From Echinarachnius parma (Eukaryota; Echinodermata; Echinoidea; Clypeasteroida; Echinarachniidae): DNA of 64,000 bases. Under the pieces are notes generated by a model, which made no database searches, was not told where the DNA came from, and saw only the letters and a program-made list of their open reading frames with translations. Location of the stretch: assembly GCA_037951105.1 (NCBI GenBank), contig JBAMJV010000859.1:1-64000 (forward strand). The letters are read 5' to 3'. Every line of letters begins with the position of its first letter. Within the stretch, counting starts at the first letter, position 1. The translations under genes were made by a program, and so were the position numbers. Shown in pieces: positions 21,372 to 34,200 of this stretch.

Positions 21372-21856
21372 CTGTTAAAACGCTGTGTAAAAATGGTTGT
21401 TAAATCTTTTCATACAACTGTAGGTGTAGCATGATAAGTTGTAAAAAGAAGGGTTGCGTAGAGCGGCCATTGTTCAAGCGTTGATGAAACGTGTTAATTC
21501 ACGTGATAGTTTCGACCGCAAAATCACTGCGTCAAACCCCCTTTTGTCCCATTGCAAACCAAGCGAACCGAGATAGCGCAGTCGATTGAGAGTGAGGCTC
21601 ATAACCCAAAGATCCCCGGTACGAATCCTACCTTGCGCTTTACGTCTTTTTTGTATTTGCTAGTTCAACAACAGGGTTGTTGAAATTTATTCTAAACAAC
21701 TGTTGTTGATAAAATTAAATAACAGTTGTGTAAACGTTAAACATCTGGGGTTGTTGAATGTTTTCAACAACAGTTGGATGGTTCATATGTTTAACAACGG
21801 TTGGTGAAAAATTTCAACATGTTGTTGAATTTGTTTACACAGCGTTTTAACCGTGT
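21372..21856 (+). mobile_element. TIR element carrying a tRNA-like pol III promoter
   Basis: Ends are GTTAAAACGCTGTGTAAA (left) and TTTACACAGCGTTTTAAC (right). Inside lie an A-box-like TAGCGCAGTCG (about 21574) and a B-box-like GGTACGAATCC (about 21618), spaced as in a tRNA head. The anticodon stem does not pair well, so it is not a working tRNA. AAC/GTT-rich inverted strings fill the right half. Confidence 0.7.
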
Positions 21857-22099
21857 ATGTATTTCATGAATGTACTTTTTTCAATAATGTTTTCATAAAC
21901 GGGCATTTTTCAAACGATTGAAAGAAATAGTACGTGTTAACCATGTTATGCATATTAACAGGTTGTTTTATATAGGGTAATCAACTGAGAATGTGCGATC
22001 TTAATACTTGTTTTAAATACCAAGTTTTTTGTTATTATGTGGTCTTCACTTTAAGTTTCGCAATTATAGTTCGTGTTTATATTAATTACATTGTTCGTT
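21857..22099. other. Short intergenic gap
   Basis: Nothing recognised. Confidence 0.3.
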
Positions 22100-24571
22100 T
22101 TGATTTAATTGAATGTTTAGCATGTTCAATTCAGCTTGTTTGCTGACATACGTATTCAAAATAAATACCATGAATACATACAAATACACGGTCATCCTAT
22201 GTAAAAGAATTCCAGCAAAATGTTTGTTGATCATACATAGAGTTAAGGAAAAACATGAAATTTTATTGCTGATGTATTGTTTTGAGTATAGATGTTATGC
22301 AATATTTGAATGAATGATTTATAAATGCCTTTTCTCATTCAATAACATAATATCATTCGATGACGGTTTTTTTTTATCAATGTAGTTCAATTCACTTCAT
22401 CATAATTTATATCTATTGTACATTTCCCTTTGCTTCTTTTGAGCCCGAATCTTTCATAATCTGGTTACATATAGTAATGTATAATACTATGTTAACTTTG
22501 TTTATTGTACATATATTTTATGATGTATAAGATAAAGTTTATCTATACGATAATAGCAAAATAAAACAAAACTTGCAGAATAATAACTTATAACAATTAG
22601 GATGCCACTCATCTTCATTTAAATCTGACATTTTAAACAAAATCTACATTTTGGGTGCTTAGTTTGAATATATATCTGTTCTTAAATTGTTACCAAATTT
22701 ATATGTTGGGCGCTTTATTTGGGGTAATACATTTTGTATGGAGCTTTTCATAATCATTCCATAAGATTATGATACTGTGCAATTACATATGTACGTTCAT
22801 GTTAACTAGAGGTCTTGAAATATAATACTCTCCTGGTAATATACTGCAATAGTAATCGTTTCCTATATTAACATGACTTGTGTTGTCATAAACAAGTGTT
22901 TACAATGAAATAATCTATGTATAAAATGGCTCAGCATCAGAGGGTGGCGTTGCGTGCTTGGACTGATTGGGGGGGGGGGGGGGGGGGCACACTCGACATA
23001 TTATTTGAAGGACTATATCTTTGTTTTTTTCTTCAAATGACTAGGATTACGTATTCCTAACACGTACGTATATATATATGCCCCGGCAGATGCGCCACTG
23101 GTGTCAGACTTATTAGACGATGAGGAATCTGAGAGTATAATTAATTGGAAAACACTTGCTGCATATATATTAATCAATATGTATTACTAGAGTAAATGAA
23201 CCTTTTTAGATTTACGCCTATACTTCACTTTCTTTTTATTATTCGTTTTAAAGGATAACTTTTGTACATACCGATGTATAACTCAATATGCATTTCTTTT
23301 GTATGAAGGTATGATAATGCTCTTTTTACAAAGACACATTTTGTATCACTTTGTATAACTTAACATATTTGTTGTTCTATTTTTACATGGATTTGTTCAG
23401 TCCATCAATGTTCATACTTGTTAAGAATTATTCATGAACGAATTAATTTTATATGATATTTCTTTATGTGCTGTGCTGAGCTATATCATCACAAAAAGTT
23501 TGCAATCAAATTTCGAGAAGCTCAGAATATATAATTACTTTTACTGGCTTATTTAAATGTCTGATGACTCACGGAGCCTATGTGTATCTCTACACATATT
23601 TTCATTTTATATTTTCACGTACGAACTAATTGTTTATCATATACATTTCGAGCTATTTCATCGCTATTTAGTTTGAAACCAAATTTAGTTGGAAAAGCGG
23701 GAAAATCATTCTAATGAAATACGACCAAGTTAGCTAGAATATTTAAATATTTGAAGACCCCCCGTTAGAGTCTTTTCTACTCTTATACATGCATGTAAGG
23801 CATTATTCGGGTACGAATTTATTAGTATAGTACAATTATATCTCAATATATGCCGAGCTAAAGAGCTATTTCATCCCAATTTAGTTTGAGACCACATTTT
23901 GTTTGAAAACAAAAAACACAACCACTTTCACAGGACTATAAAAATGATTTATCACTCACATTATACATAAAATGTAACAATGTATTTTAATATGCCGTTT
24001 TACTATGTTACGTGCCAAGCTATTCAATTACAATTTAGTTTATGCGACCAGATCTGGTTGAAATGTACAGATATGCGATGACTCGCAAGTTTATAAGAAT
24101 ACATTGGGGATAACTCCGTTCGGTGATTCGGCATATAGCTGTACTTTTAAATGTAATTGATAATTGGTAAAACTAAAAGGTAATTGTATTACTCATGATT
24201 ACAACCGACTGTATTTTGAAACTATATTTAATGTTATGTGGATCAGTGATATCTCAACCATTTCAGGCAGTCATTTATAGGATTTATCTAACGATCAAGT
24301 ATGATTATTTGAAATTGTCTATTCTTGAAAAATAGAGAGAACCGATCTCGACAGGCACATTATCCAGAAGGATTGGTTGTATACATTTTTACGTTGTAAT
24401 TGTTTCATGTGTTATTATGTAAGCATTAATTAAACTGCTCGATACAAGTAGTTTTGGAATGATTAATATACAATTGGTATTTCCATAATTTGTCTTGCAC
24501 GTATTTCATGATGATATATACATTTTTTGTAGTAAATAAACCGATAAAGGTCAATATCGAACATCGCTAAG

Positions 24572-24905
24572 TAGTAGCGCTTTCCGATCATGAGATCCGG
24601 AGTTCGAACCCTGCCCACTGCCTTTGTCCTTCAGCAAGACAATTTATCCACAATTGCTGCTCTCTACCCAGGTGTATAAATGGGGGACCCGGTAGGAGGT
24701 GAAAGCCTATATGTGAAGGATCTTCTCAATGCCCATGAGCCGCTTGGAAGGAATGCTCCCCAGGGAGTGGAGATGGTACACACAATGTGTGCTGGTTTGC
24801 ATTGTATCCTATGACCGGGGGTAATATTATCATTGTAAAGCGCTTAGAGATGATTATCAATCATATTAGGCGCTATATAAATCGAAACATTATTATTATT
24901 ATCTA
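24572..24905 (+). mobile_element. tRNA-derived SINE with LINE-like tail
   Basis: A B-box-like GGAGTTCGAACCC lies near 24599, followed by a body (TCAGCAAGACAATTTATCC, ACCCAGGTGTATAAATGGG) and a tail with GTAAAGCGCTTAGAG, GGCGCTATATAAAT and ATT repeats. Short relics of the same body are at about 26700 and 58680. It is absent at the matching place in block 3 (about 54945), so it inserted after that duplication or was lost there. Confidence 0.75.
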
Positions 24906-25524
24906 TGTTTTTAAGCTTGTTCCGTATGGTGGCATCTATAAATCTCTTATAACAACGTTAGCTTTGAGAATTACAATTCATGTGTACATTCCTCTTTTAC
25001 AAAGCTACACACATGCGCAGTACGTACACACTTACCATAACTTACATTAACTCGTTCACACTCATTAGCAGACATTAAGAACCATCAACTTTGTTCCTTA
25101 TCGTGACATCAAACAGTATCTTGACGTTAGTTTTTTAATATAAAATATTGCAAATCATGATGATATTCTTTTTTTTCAATTCTGGTCAGAAATAACCAAA
25201 TCCACATGGGCATTCTTTTATGAATCTGACTTCATACAGCCATCCCAAACCATCGGAACAAACACTGATGTTTCGGTATGATTATATATACACTTCCAAA
25301 ACCTTCCATATAGTCATTCAAACACATTATCAACAGTTCAGGTCAAAACGAAATGGAATACAAGACAAGTTGAACTGTTCAAATTGATTTGTGTTTGGAT
25401 TTCCCTCCTAAAATCCATCTCACGTAGGAAATATGTTGGGATACAGAGAGAGCAACAGAAAGAGAGGGGAGAGAGAGGGTGGTGAGGGGAGATATATATC
25501 TTATTTCATAACAATATACATTCA

Positions 25525-26385
25525 AACCTGTCTATAACGACCACTCAAGGGACCGGCGAAAAGCGGTCGCTATGGACAGGTGGTCGCATTAGACAGGTAA
25601 TTGGCGGCCATTTTGAATATCTGGTCTTATGTATTGAGCCTATACACATATGTAATTAATTGGCAACCGTACACGCATGTATCCATATTATTTCGTTGCA
25701 TGCATAACCACAACGATAATTGAAATTATATATGACATAATATTTCAAATGATATTAAATGTTTTATAATTATTATTATTTTATGTGAAATCTAAATTGT
25801 AAAATGTAGCAATGTGTCATTTATATACTCATCATGAAACTTGAGAGAATCAGCTGCACTTTTAAATGCGAAGGTGTTTAGTTTTCTATACAATTCTGAA
25901 GACAAGATGCATTGTTTGGTCGAAACAAGCGCATGGATTATCATTTAAAAGAGTCAGAAACACAGGGGAAATATTTCTATATTTGTTAGATGTCATTGAT
26001 GAAGTTGGTTGTGATGTTGAGTGAAGTGCCTTTGTTCGACGTATTTCTGTATCAGCATCAGGTATTGAAATAAAGGGCACGAATAATCTTCGTTTATGAG
26101 TCTTAATCACTTGATGTCGGTAATCAAGGGTAGTCAAGATAGTGGTTTGTTTATGCATTGACATGATCAGAATTGTAGCTGTGAGCGACCATAGACGACC
26201 GAATTAATACACAGGTTTATACGTGCGTCGGGACCCAAATGGGGTGGTCGCTAATCGCGTTAGGCAGGTGGTCGCATTACGCAGGTCGTTTAACACATGA
26301 TTGTTCAGGGGAGGACCGGAGAGCGGTCGTTATGAGCAGGTGGTCGCTATATACAGGTGGTCGCATTAGCAGGTTTGACTGTACA
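25525..26385. mobile_element. Non-autonomous DNA transposon with GGTCGCATTA-type inverted ends
   Basis: The left end has TTCAAACCTGTCTATAACGA and the right end GTGGTCGCATTAGCAGGTTT then GACTGTA; several GGTCGCTAT/GGTCGCATTA strings repeat near both ends. The interior shows no transposase. The corresponding place in block 3 lacks it. Confidence 0.75.
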
Positions 26386-27222
26386 GTAATCACATTATAA
26401 CCATTTAAAAAGCCTACCGCAATTAAATATGTGACAGGGATAGTTATGTATAAGCAAAGCAAATACAAGCTGATAACTGTTACATTTTCTGCTTAAATTT
26501 TTGAAAATATATAGCTGAAGGATTTAATACAAACATCCAAACTCTTATTAAATGACAAATGCGTGGCAGAATACAGTATGACCCAACACGATGACTACAT
26601 TGTGAAACTCTAGAGAGCTCAATTCTAATCTATAGTATAGTCACAAATAATGTACATGTTTCTTTTCACTGGTAGTAAACGCAAATGCAACATCGTTTAT
26701 CAAGCAAGACAATCAATCCATATTTGATACTCACTATACACCCAGATGTATAAATTGGTACCATATGGCCGGGTGTTAATGATTCGTATTATAATTAATT
26801 AAATTTTCAATGTATATCATGTATTAATGTTCAATTGTTTTTTTGCTTTCAAATGTCTTAAATAAAATTTGTCTTTAAAAAAAAATAAAACGACAATGAA
26901 ATATGAATCTGAATTATGAGCGTCATGCGGATATTAATTGACCCATCATGTACAGTAATATACTTATACACGCAAGGCGTATACATTGCGTACATATAGT
27001 GGTAAACGTACATAATTCTCAATACTATTGAGATTTATTGAATTCTTATCCTTAGTCAAATACTCTGAGATAAAAAGATTGAAGCTCAATCTTAATGTTT
27101 GCTCTGTGCGTTACGAAGGTCATAATTGTACATACAATTATCAAGTTGAAGCCTTTTGATGGTGTAATGTACCATGGTGCTGTTTGACATGCGGCAGATG
27201 ACTGCAATGTTGTGTAGCAAAC

Positions 27223-27283
27223 ATGGCGGAAGGTGGCAGTAAGCAGAAACCAAGCCCCAGCACGTCGGGTGGAAAGCACGGAG
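27223..27283 (+). CDS. First exon A, orphan or alternative first exon of the ZU5-UPA-death gene
   Basis: Encodes 20 residues (MAEGGSKQKPSPSTSGGKHG) plus one base, ending in a GGTATTTC donor in phase 1. It is nearly identical to first exons at 31149 and 59192, and the flanking promoter-side and intron sequence is also shared. No other exon of the gene was found before 31149. It may splice to exon 2 at 32498 as an alternative start, or it may be a dead duplicate. The phase is compatible with splicing. Confidence 0.6.
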
Positions 27284-27535
27284 GTATTTCAAAACAACTA
27301 CCATTGACATTTTTAAAACAGTCTATAATTTATCTGAGATTCGTTTCAAGGAAGGTGTACAATTCAATGATATTACTGCTTGTATTACAAGTTGGTGTAG
27401 ACGTATGAATAATTATGTTCAGTTCGGGATTGATAGTATCACAATATGCAATGCACCGGTTTTCCACAAGGTTTGCCATATGTATTATACTGTGTACATT
27501 GTGCACACGGTGCTTAAAAATGTATCGTTATTCAA

Positions 27536-27997
27536 GATAATGAAAAACTTCTGTCTAATTTGAAAGAACATACAATGTCCATGACAGATTAAACTTTATT
27601 TGAACAAAAGAAACGGCTGAAATATCCATAAACATATTTTGATTCGAAAATTCTTCACCAGGGATATTTTGACTTTTTAGAAAAATTTAAAAAATGCTCA
27701 AAGACTACTTTAAACAAAAAATCTGAATAGGTTGTTAAAAAATTGTTGATGATATCTTTATTGAATCATTATTTTAACAAAACAATTAATGCACAGTTTT
27801 GTATGGCTAAAACCAATTTTTTTTTTAGAGAGCGACCTCTTGAGTTGTAACGGCTCTTTTTAAATGATAGCAGAGGTTTTATTTAGTCGTTTGTACTTTT
27901 CGAGCATGGTGAAGTTATAACTATTATTTTGTACCGTAATGGTGCAGGTTTTTGGTAACTAAAGGTAAGTTTGACTAATACTCAACTATCCCCTTCA
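27536..27997 (+). mobile_element. MITE, TAGTTGAG family, left end lost
   Basis: The body matches the family from GATAATGAAAAACTT onward and ends ACTCAACTATCCCCTTCAC, a decayed right terminus. It lies just downstream of first exon A. Confidence 0.8.
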
Positions 27998-28099
27998 CAT
28001 GTGCCAAACAGCACGTATAGACACGAGTGGTTGATCAAATCGAGTAAAATGAAAATAATTAATATCAATTTGAAAAAAGTGCTCATTGATTTCTGTATA

Positions 28100-31000
28100 T
28101 ATCACCGTATTGAACATGAATAATTTTAATAATAATGGCATGTATTTTTTAATGTTTATGCCTTGCATGGACAGTTATATGTGTCATATACTGGGCTATA
28201 TTTGTATTTCCTGTTTTCTTATACCTGTGTTTCTGTATTTGATTCATAATCAAATAAAATAACCTGTGAAACAAATTATTGATAACATTTCACTGATGTA
28301 CATGGATAGTAGTGACCGGCTTTGGCACAATCGGTCTCTCAGTTACAAAGAAAACAATTGACTTTAGTAAGCTAATGAAAATAACGCATTATTGGCCTTA
28401 AAGGGATCTAGCAACATTGTCCACATTTAACAATCTTACTTAGAACACTAGTGGTTCACTCATTAGTTGTTGCATTCGTATTGCCAATAGAAACATGGAA
28501 AATCTGTAAGTTTTTCGAATTTCCCTTTCGTTATGTTTAATTATCCACGTGTACAAAGTCAGTGCAGTGAGTTAGTGAATATCACTTTGCATGTTTGCCC
28601 ACTACATATCTAATATACATTTCACACGAAATTGTCACACATTACTCGGGCATATCAGATCACAATACACATTTTAACATCCATGCATCACTTTCTGCTC
28701 ATATCATACAAAATACTAGATATACATAGATACATAGATTTTCACTTTGAAGACAAATTTCTGCAAAACATGATCGAGTCGCGGACAAGAGTCTGGTTTA
28801 CAAGAGCTGTTTTGGTATCACATTTGGTATTGCCTGTCTCATTTATGATACAGTATATTATTTTTGTATTTGTTTACATTTCTACATTTATAACCAACAA
28901 CTGTAAAGGTTTGTTAATTGTATTGAATATATTTACTGCATAGATTCAATAAATCTTTAGTTTAATTATTGCATATGAAGGAAAGACAGCGTCTATTGAA
29001 CAAATGAATATCATGTGGATCGATGATAGTTTTTCCATGAACATCTCTTATTGTATTTATGTAACCATGGCAATGATAAAGTATATTATATTTGATCTAG
29101 CAAATACCAAAGAATAGAGAGAACCGATCTCGACTGGCGCTTTATCCAGAAGTGTTGGTTGTGAATATTTACATTTTACGTTCTTATTTTTCATAGACGT
29201 TTATATCCTGTGAGCATTTTGAGTAAACTAATCGATTATAGTAGATTATTGATAATTTACAGTTCGTATTTGAATAATGTATCTTGCATGTATTTTATGA
29301 TGTATATACGTGATTATTTTGTAATCGATAATTCAAAAGCTTTAATCATTACCTAATAAGTCGTGGTATTTTTAAATGAGCCATGATGCACAAATAATAA
29401 CTACATGGACCATTACTATATAGCTACATTTGGGGTGACAGGCTATCAAACTTGTTCTGTATTGTGAAACCAATATTTATCGACGTATTTGTTATGAATA
29501 AAGTGTACTGCAGTAGTACAAAATACTACAAATGTTGTTCATACAGTATTCCATTGTTTGACATAACAAAGGCACACATGCCACAGTACACCCTTCCAAG
29601 AACGTCCATAAACTCATTGCATTTGCAGCCATGAAGGGATAACAAACTCGTACCTGAATGTGACATCAATATTAAAAATAATGTTCATAATTATTGCATT
29701 ATCACATCATATCATAAGCCACACATGCACAATACAGTACAAACACACTACAAAAAACTTCCAGTCGCATTTACATTAAGGGCAAAATAGCAACATAAAA
29801 CATAGATACCAGGCAATATAAACTGTTCTAGTTCATTTTTCTTTGTAATTCCCTGCTAAAATCCATTTCACATAGGAAACATAATGGGATATAGAGAGAT
29901 AGAGAGGGAGAGAGTGAGAGAGATAGACATCTTGTGTAAAAGAGCATAATCACATCAGCATTCTCAAAAACACAGCTAATGTTCTAAAGTGTAGTCACAG
30001 GTGGCATACATGTTACTTTTGGTTACCATAAATGCTCTGCATATATATGCCCACCAAGTAACATTCATTATACTCGATCGGTCATTTTTCTGCATGTCGT
30101 TTCAAACTTCTCATCTGTCATAATAATAATAGACTTAACAATTTTGGAAAGCCGTAAGTATTTTTGTTAAATTGTTAAACACGTTCTGAAAACAGGCCTT
30201 AGATTTTGATAAAAATCATGAACATTTTCTTTTCTAAAAGAGACTTTAAATCATTGCTGTAAATGTGGTCTTTTGAATATGTTCCATTCCAAAGCTACAT
30301 ATGGCTTTCCATAATTTTTTAGTCTATCTTAGAGCTAAGTTTATCTTAGTATCTTCGTGAAACAACCCCCGGGTAGAGATCAGCAAGTGTTGATAAAATG
30401 TCTTGATGAAGGACACACGTCATGAGGTTGGGAATCGAACCCAGGACCATCGTATTAAAGGACCTGTGCAGTAATTCGTTCATAAACATGCAAAAGGATG
30501 GTTGAGTTTAACTTAAACTTTTTGTACAGGTCTGGAAACGAACATGTTATAAGTAATCTAGAATGTAAATCTGCGCCTATTCGATTTTCGGCAAATTCCT
30601 GAAAGAAACCTGAACTAATCCTAACTAGACATTTATAATATGCAAAAGGATCACAATACAAAACTGCAGAAATGGAATTAATCCCAACAATAATTGTGCC
30701 TTGCTTGTAAGATCTCACAGAATTAAACTGTTCAACAATCTTCTGGTCCTCCCCTCGAAAAGGAACCAAAAGCTGAATTCATCCTAAACAGGCAATTGAT
30801 CATTCTACGATCATGAGAGGGAACCATACACCAGTACCACGATTCATACGTAATATGATGATTTTATTTGCATACAATGTCTTCTATCAGTTTTACACCG
30901 TTGTCGTGTATACCATGTATGAAAGAATTGTATACATATTCCGCGTATAATATACAGTCAAGCTGAGTGATTCAATCGTTTATGATACCACTCACAAACT

Positions 31001-31209
31001 GAAACGAAACCTTGTCGAAATAATTGTTTTCTGCATTTCAAAGGTCATACTTCTTCGCGCCAGTGATCAAGATGAAAAGTTTGTAGTGTGACGTAGCAAG
31101 TTTTTCATTTGACGTGGTGGTAGATGACTGCAATACTGTGTAGCAAACATGGCGGAAGGTGGTAGTAAGCAGACGCCAAGCCCCAGCACTTCGGGTGGAA
31201 AGCACAGAG
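28100..31209 (+). repeat. Segmental duplication block 2 (upstream of first exon B)
   Basis: Matches blocks 1 and 3 at several points: GGCTTTGGCACAATCGGTCT (28318, with 53408), GAGAGAACCGATCTCGACTGG (29116, with 24335 and 54696), the GA-rich stretch near 29890, and the region around the first exon (31090-31210). A tRNA-like B-box relic on the minus strand lies near 30430. No domain-bearing ORF was seen. Confidence 0.7.
28398..28715 (+). mobile_element. MITE, ATCTAGTAAC family, partial copy
   Basis: Starts TTAAAGGGATCTAGCAACAT and shares GAGTTAGTGAATATCACTTT and TTTGCCCACTAC with the full copy at 42591-43293. The right terminus has decayed. Confidence 0.7.
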
Positions 31210-34200
31210 GTATTTCAAAACAACTACCGTTGACATTATTTAAAAAGTCTATAATTTAACTGATATTCATTTCAATGAAGATTTACAATACAATGATATT
31301 ACTGCTTGAATTACAATATGTTCTAGACGTATGAATATTAATATGCAGTGCGGGTTTGATAGTATCACTATAATGCAATGCACCGGTTTTCTCCCTAGGC
31401 ATTATCATACCATGCATATTGTGCACATGATTTTTTAAAGGGATAGTTGAGTTCTGGTAAAGAGAATACAGTTTCTGTCAAACTGCATTTTAGTAACCAA
31501 AACCTGCACCATTACATTACAAACTAATATTTATGACTCCACCATGATCAAAAGGAATACAAAATTAAAAATGACTAAGTTAAAAGCCTGTTATCATTAA
31601 AAAAGAGCCGTTAAAACTCAAGAGGGCGCTCTCTAAACATTTCAGTTTAATCCATTTTAAATAAAATATTGTGCATGTGATGTTTTGTTAAAATAGTGAT
31701 TAGATAGAGAAATAATCAACCAATATTTAAAAACTTCTTTTGTAAATTTTTGAGAAGAGGAAGCATTTTTTACATTTGTTAACGGCTGGTTATGCTTTAG
31801 GATTTTTCAGCCATTTCTGAACCGATTTTGATCAAATAAAGTTTATTCTGTCATTAAAATTGTATGCTCTTTCTAAACAAAATATTTTGTGCAGCGCCCT
31901 ATATACCAAAACTCAACTATCCCTTTAAAGGTGTATCTGTATTCAATATTACATTTTAAAGCAAGGAAACTATTATAATAACAAATAGCACATTGCTATG
32001 AAATGGATATTAAACTACACACACAAAACAGGTTTTGATAATAAAAATGAATTTTGGTACATGATATTGTTTATCTTCATGGCCCTTGAAAATCAATGAT
32101 TTAACAGAGAGATCAAACAGGTTCAGTGATGTCTAGATATGATATTTAAAAGGTAATGCCAAGAATATTACTGAAGTATTGAAGCGGAGAGGGGAGTGAA
32201 TAAACAAAACTCAAGGGAAAGGGTAGAGGGTGTGAGCTAATTAACCTGTTCACTATGGACCTTGTAAACCGTGTATATAAAGTCTATGGAATTTTATATA
32301 CCTCGTATTGTACGTGTTAAAGACAGAAGTACCAAGCACCAAGAGAAGAATGTATTACATTGTTATTATTACTGAAAGGTTATAAGTGCAGAGAACAAGG
32401 ATAGTGTGCCAGACTACTCCATTTAAACTTGAGTCCTGCATGTTTCCACACATGTTAAAATGTTAAACTGTATATTATATATGTTCATCTAATTCAGAAA
32501 CATACCAAAGAGTAAGTCGAGATGTAATCGATTTCAGTGATGACGAGTTGGCAGAACTGATCCCGAAGGTGGCATCGTGGGACAGGGTGTTCTACCACGT
32601 TAGCCATGCTGGATCAGACGCCCCATCTTGGGAGGTATTCCGAGATCCGCGAGTATTTCTAGCTGAAGCCATTATGATGCAACAAATAACAAGGCTAGAA
32701 CTTGCAGCGGCTTTTATGCAGATTGACAGAAGTGACATCTCGGAAAATATTATATTCGGCATCGGAAGTGAGTTTGTATTACATGTTATGTATAATGTGA
32801 ACATCATCATGGTAAACATAATAATGAGGTTTAGCAATATTACTTTTGATAATACTCTTAACACACATTCAACACAACTAATAATGAACAGAATTGTGTC
32901 GTTATGCCAGTGAAACAACAGCTAGGCAATACTCCCGATTTCTACATTTTTTTCCCAACAGAATCAGCCGTAACAGAAGTAGTCGGTTTCACCTATGATG
33001 TACATGAAGTCTTAAACAATGAGGAGAACTGTTCGGAAGCATTACTCCAGGAGTGTGACCCACAGAAGTTTGAGGAAACTATCAGACACCGACATTACAG
33101 CTCCAATTCGTCTTCCCTCGAGGAAAATATCCGAAATAGGTGTTCCGCAGAACTTAATGAATGTCTGACGGCCATGAAAAGTAAATATATAACTTGTTGT
33201 GCATTTTAATTATGTTTAACCAGCAACAGAGCCTTCCGCCGTCTTCACCTGCCTAACATGCAGAGCCCAGTGCCTCTCAAGGATCGGTCTTTTTAGCCAC
33301 ATCAGGCGCTGTAGTCCGGCCTCATGAACTCGACTTGGCGCATACCCATTGTCTCTCGAGACAGAATGGGCCAACAACTGTAATTACTAAACATACCAAA
33401 ACACACCCCGTGATTCATTCCCTCCTTCTGTCAATCTTTGGCAGTTGTCATGGTTGCGGATGATTAAAACCTGTGTTGTGCTTATTTGTGATTGTCTTCA
33501 AAATAATGTACAATGGATTAGGGATAACCGAGCGTATATTTACATAGAGCCAAGATAATATTTAAATCTTTTTTGATTTGTCAGCAAACGTGTAACAAAG
33601 CTGTATTTGTTAATTGTGCTACATATAAGCTTAACATTATTTCTTATGTTTAACATTTTATTGTATTTGCAGTGTTGACGGATAAAGGAGCCGGATGGGC
33701 AGAAGGGGAAATTAAGGCATGGCGTGATTTCCAAGCTCCAAGTCTTAATAATAACGTATGGTAGCATATGTAAGTTAAATGGATTACTTTTACTGGATTG
33801 GATGATGGATGAAGTAACACACGGACGTCTTGTTTCACGATCAGACATACAAATACAATCTGCCCAGAAAAGATGTTCTTATCTCCAAGACTTATTGAGA
33901 TCATATTCGTCAGGGGAATCCAAGGAACGACTCGCAAGACTTCTCGAAAGGACAGGTGAAATTAACGATACTTTTCATATTTACATTTAGCATTTATTGT
34001 ATTATATATTAAGTGTGACATGGCTGAAAAAGGAAACACGATTCTATTCAAATTTCATTTTATTTTTCCAATGATTGTGGTAATGTACGTCAATTTAACA
34101 AGTTCACCAATATTCCAAGTAATCCTATTTTGTTGACAAAGATTATATTAAATGGTTCAGTATTTATATAACATTAATAATATGCTAATACAAATGTAAA

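Larger units (their letters stand above)
22100..27283 (+). repeat. Segmental duplication block 1 (upstream of first exon A)
   Basis: Shares ordered landmarks with 49.7-59.25 kb: the GACTTGTGTTGTCATAAACA segment, the G-run insertion site (about 22970 versus 50283), ATCTCAACCATTTCAGGCAG (about 24247 versus 54605), the GA-rich stretch (about 25445 versus 58055), and the first exon itself. Part of it also matches 28.1-31.2 kb. No coding sequence was found before exon A. Confidence 0.75.

Noticed and set aside
21565-21640. Functional tRNA gene
   Set aside because: A- and B-box-like motifs are present, but the acceptor and anticodon stems do not pair. It is a tRNA-derived repeat head.
24572-24650. 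Second tRNA gene
   Set aside because: Only a B-box-like string and SINE body follow; there is no cloverleaf.
30400-30430. Another hammerhead core (TTGATGAAGGACACACGTC)
   Set aside because: The first box lacks its C and no GAAA box follows; the string belongs to a tRNA-like relic on the minus strand.
32548-32913. Single-exon gene of 121 codons
   Set aside because: Its first two thirds are exon 2 of the death-fold gene; the rest is intron read-through past a good GTGAGT donor.
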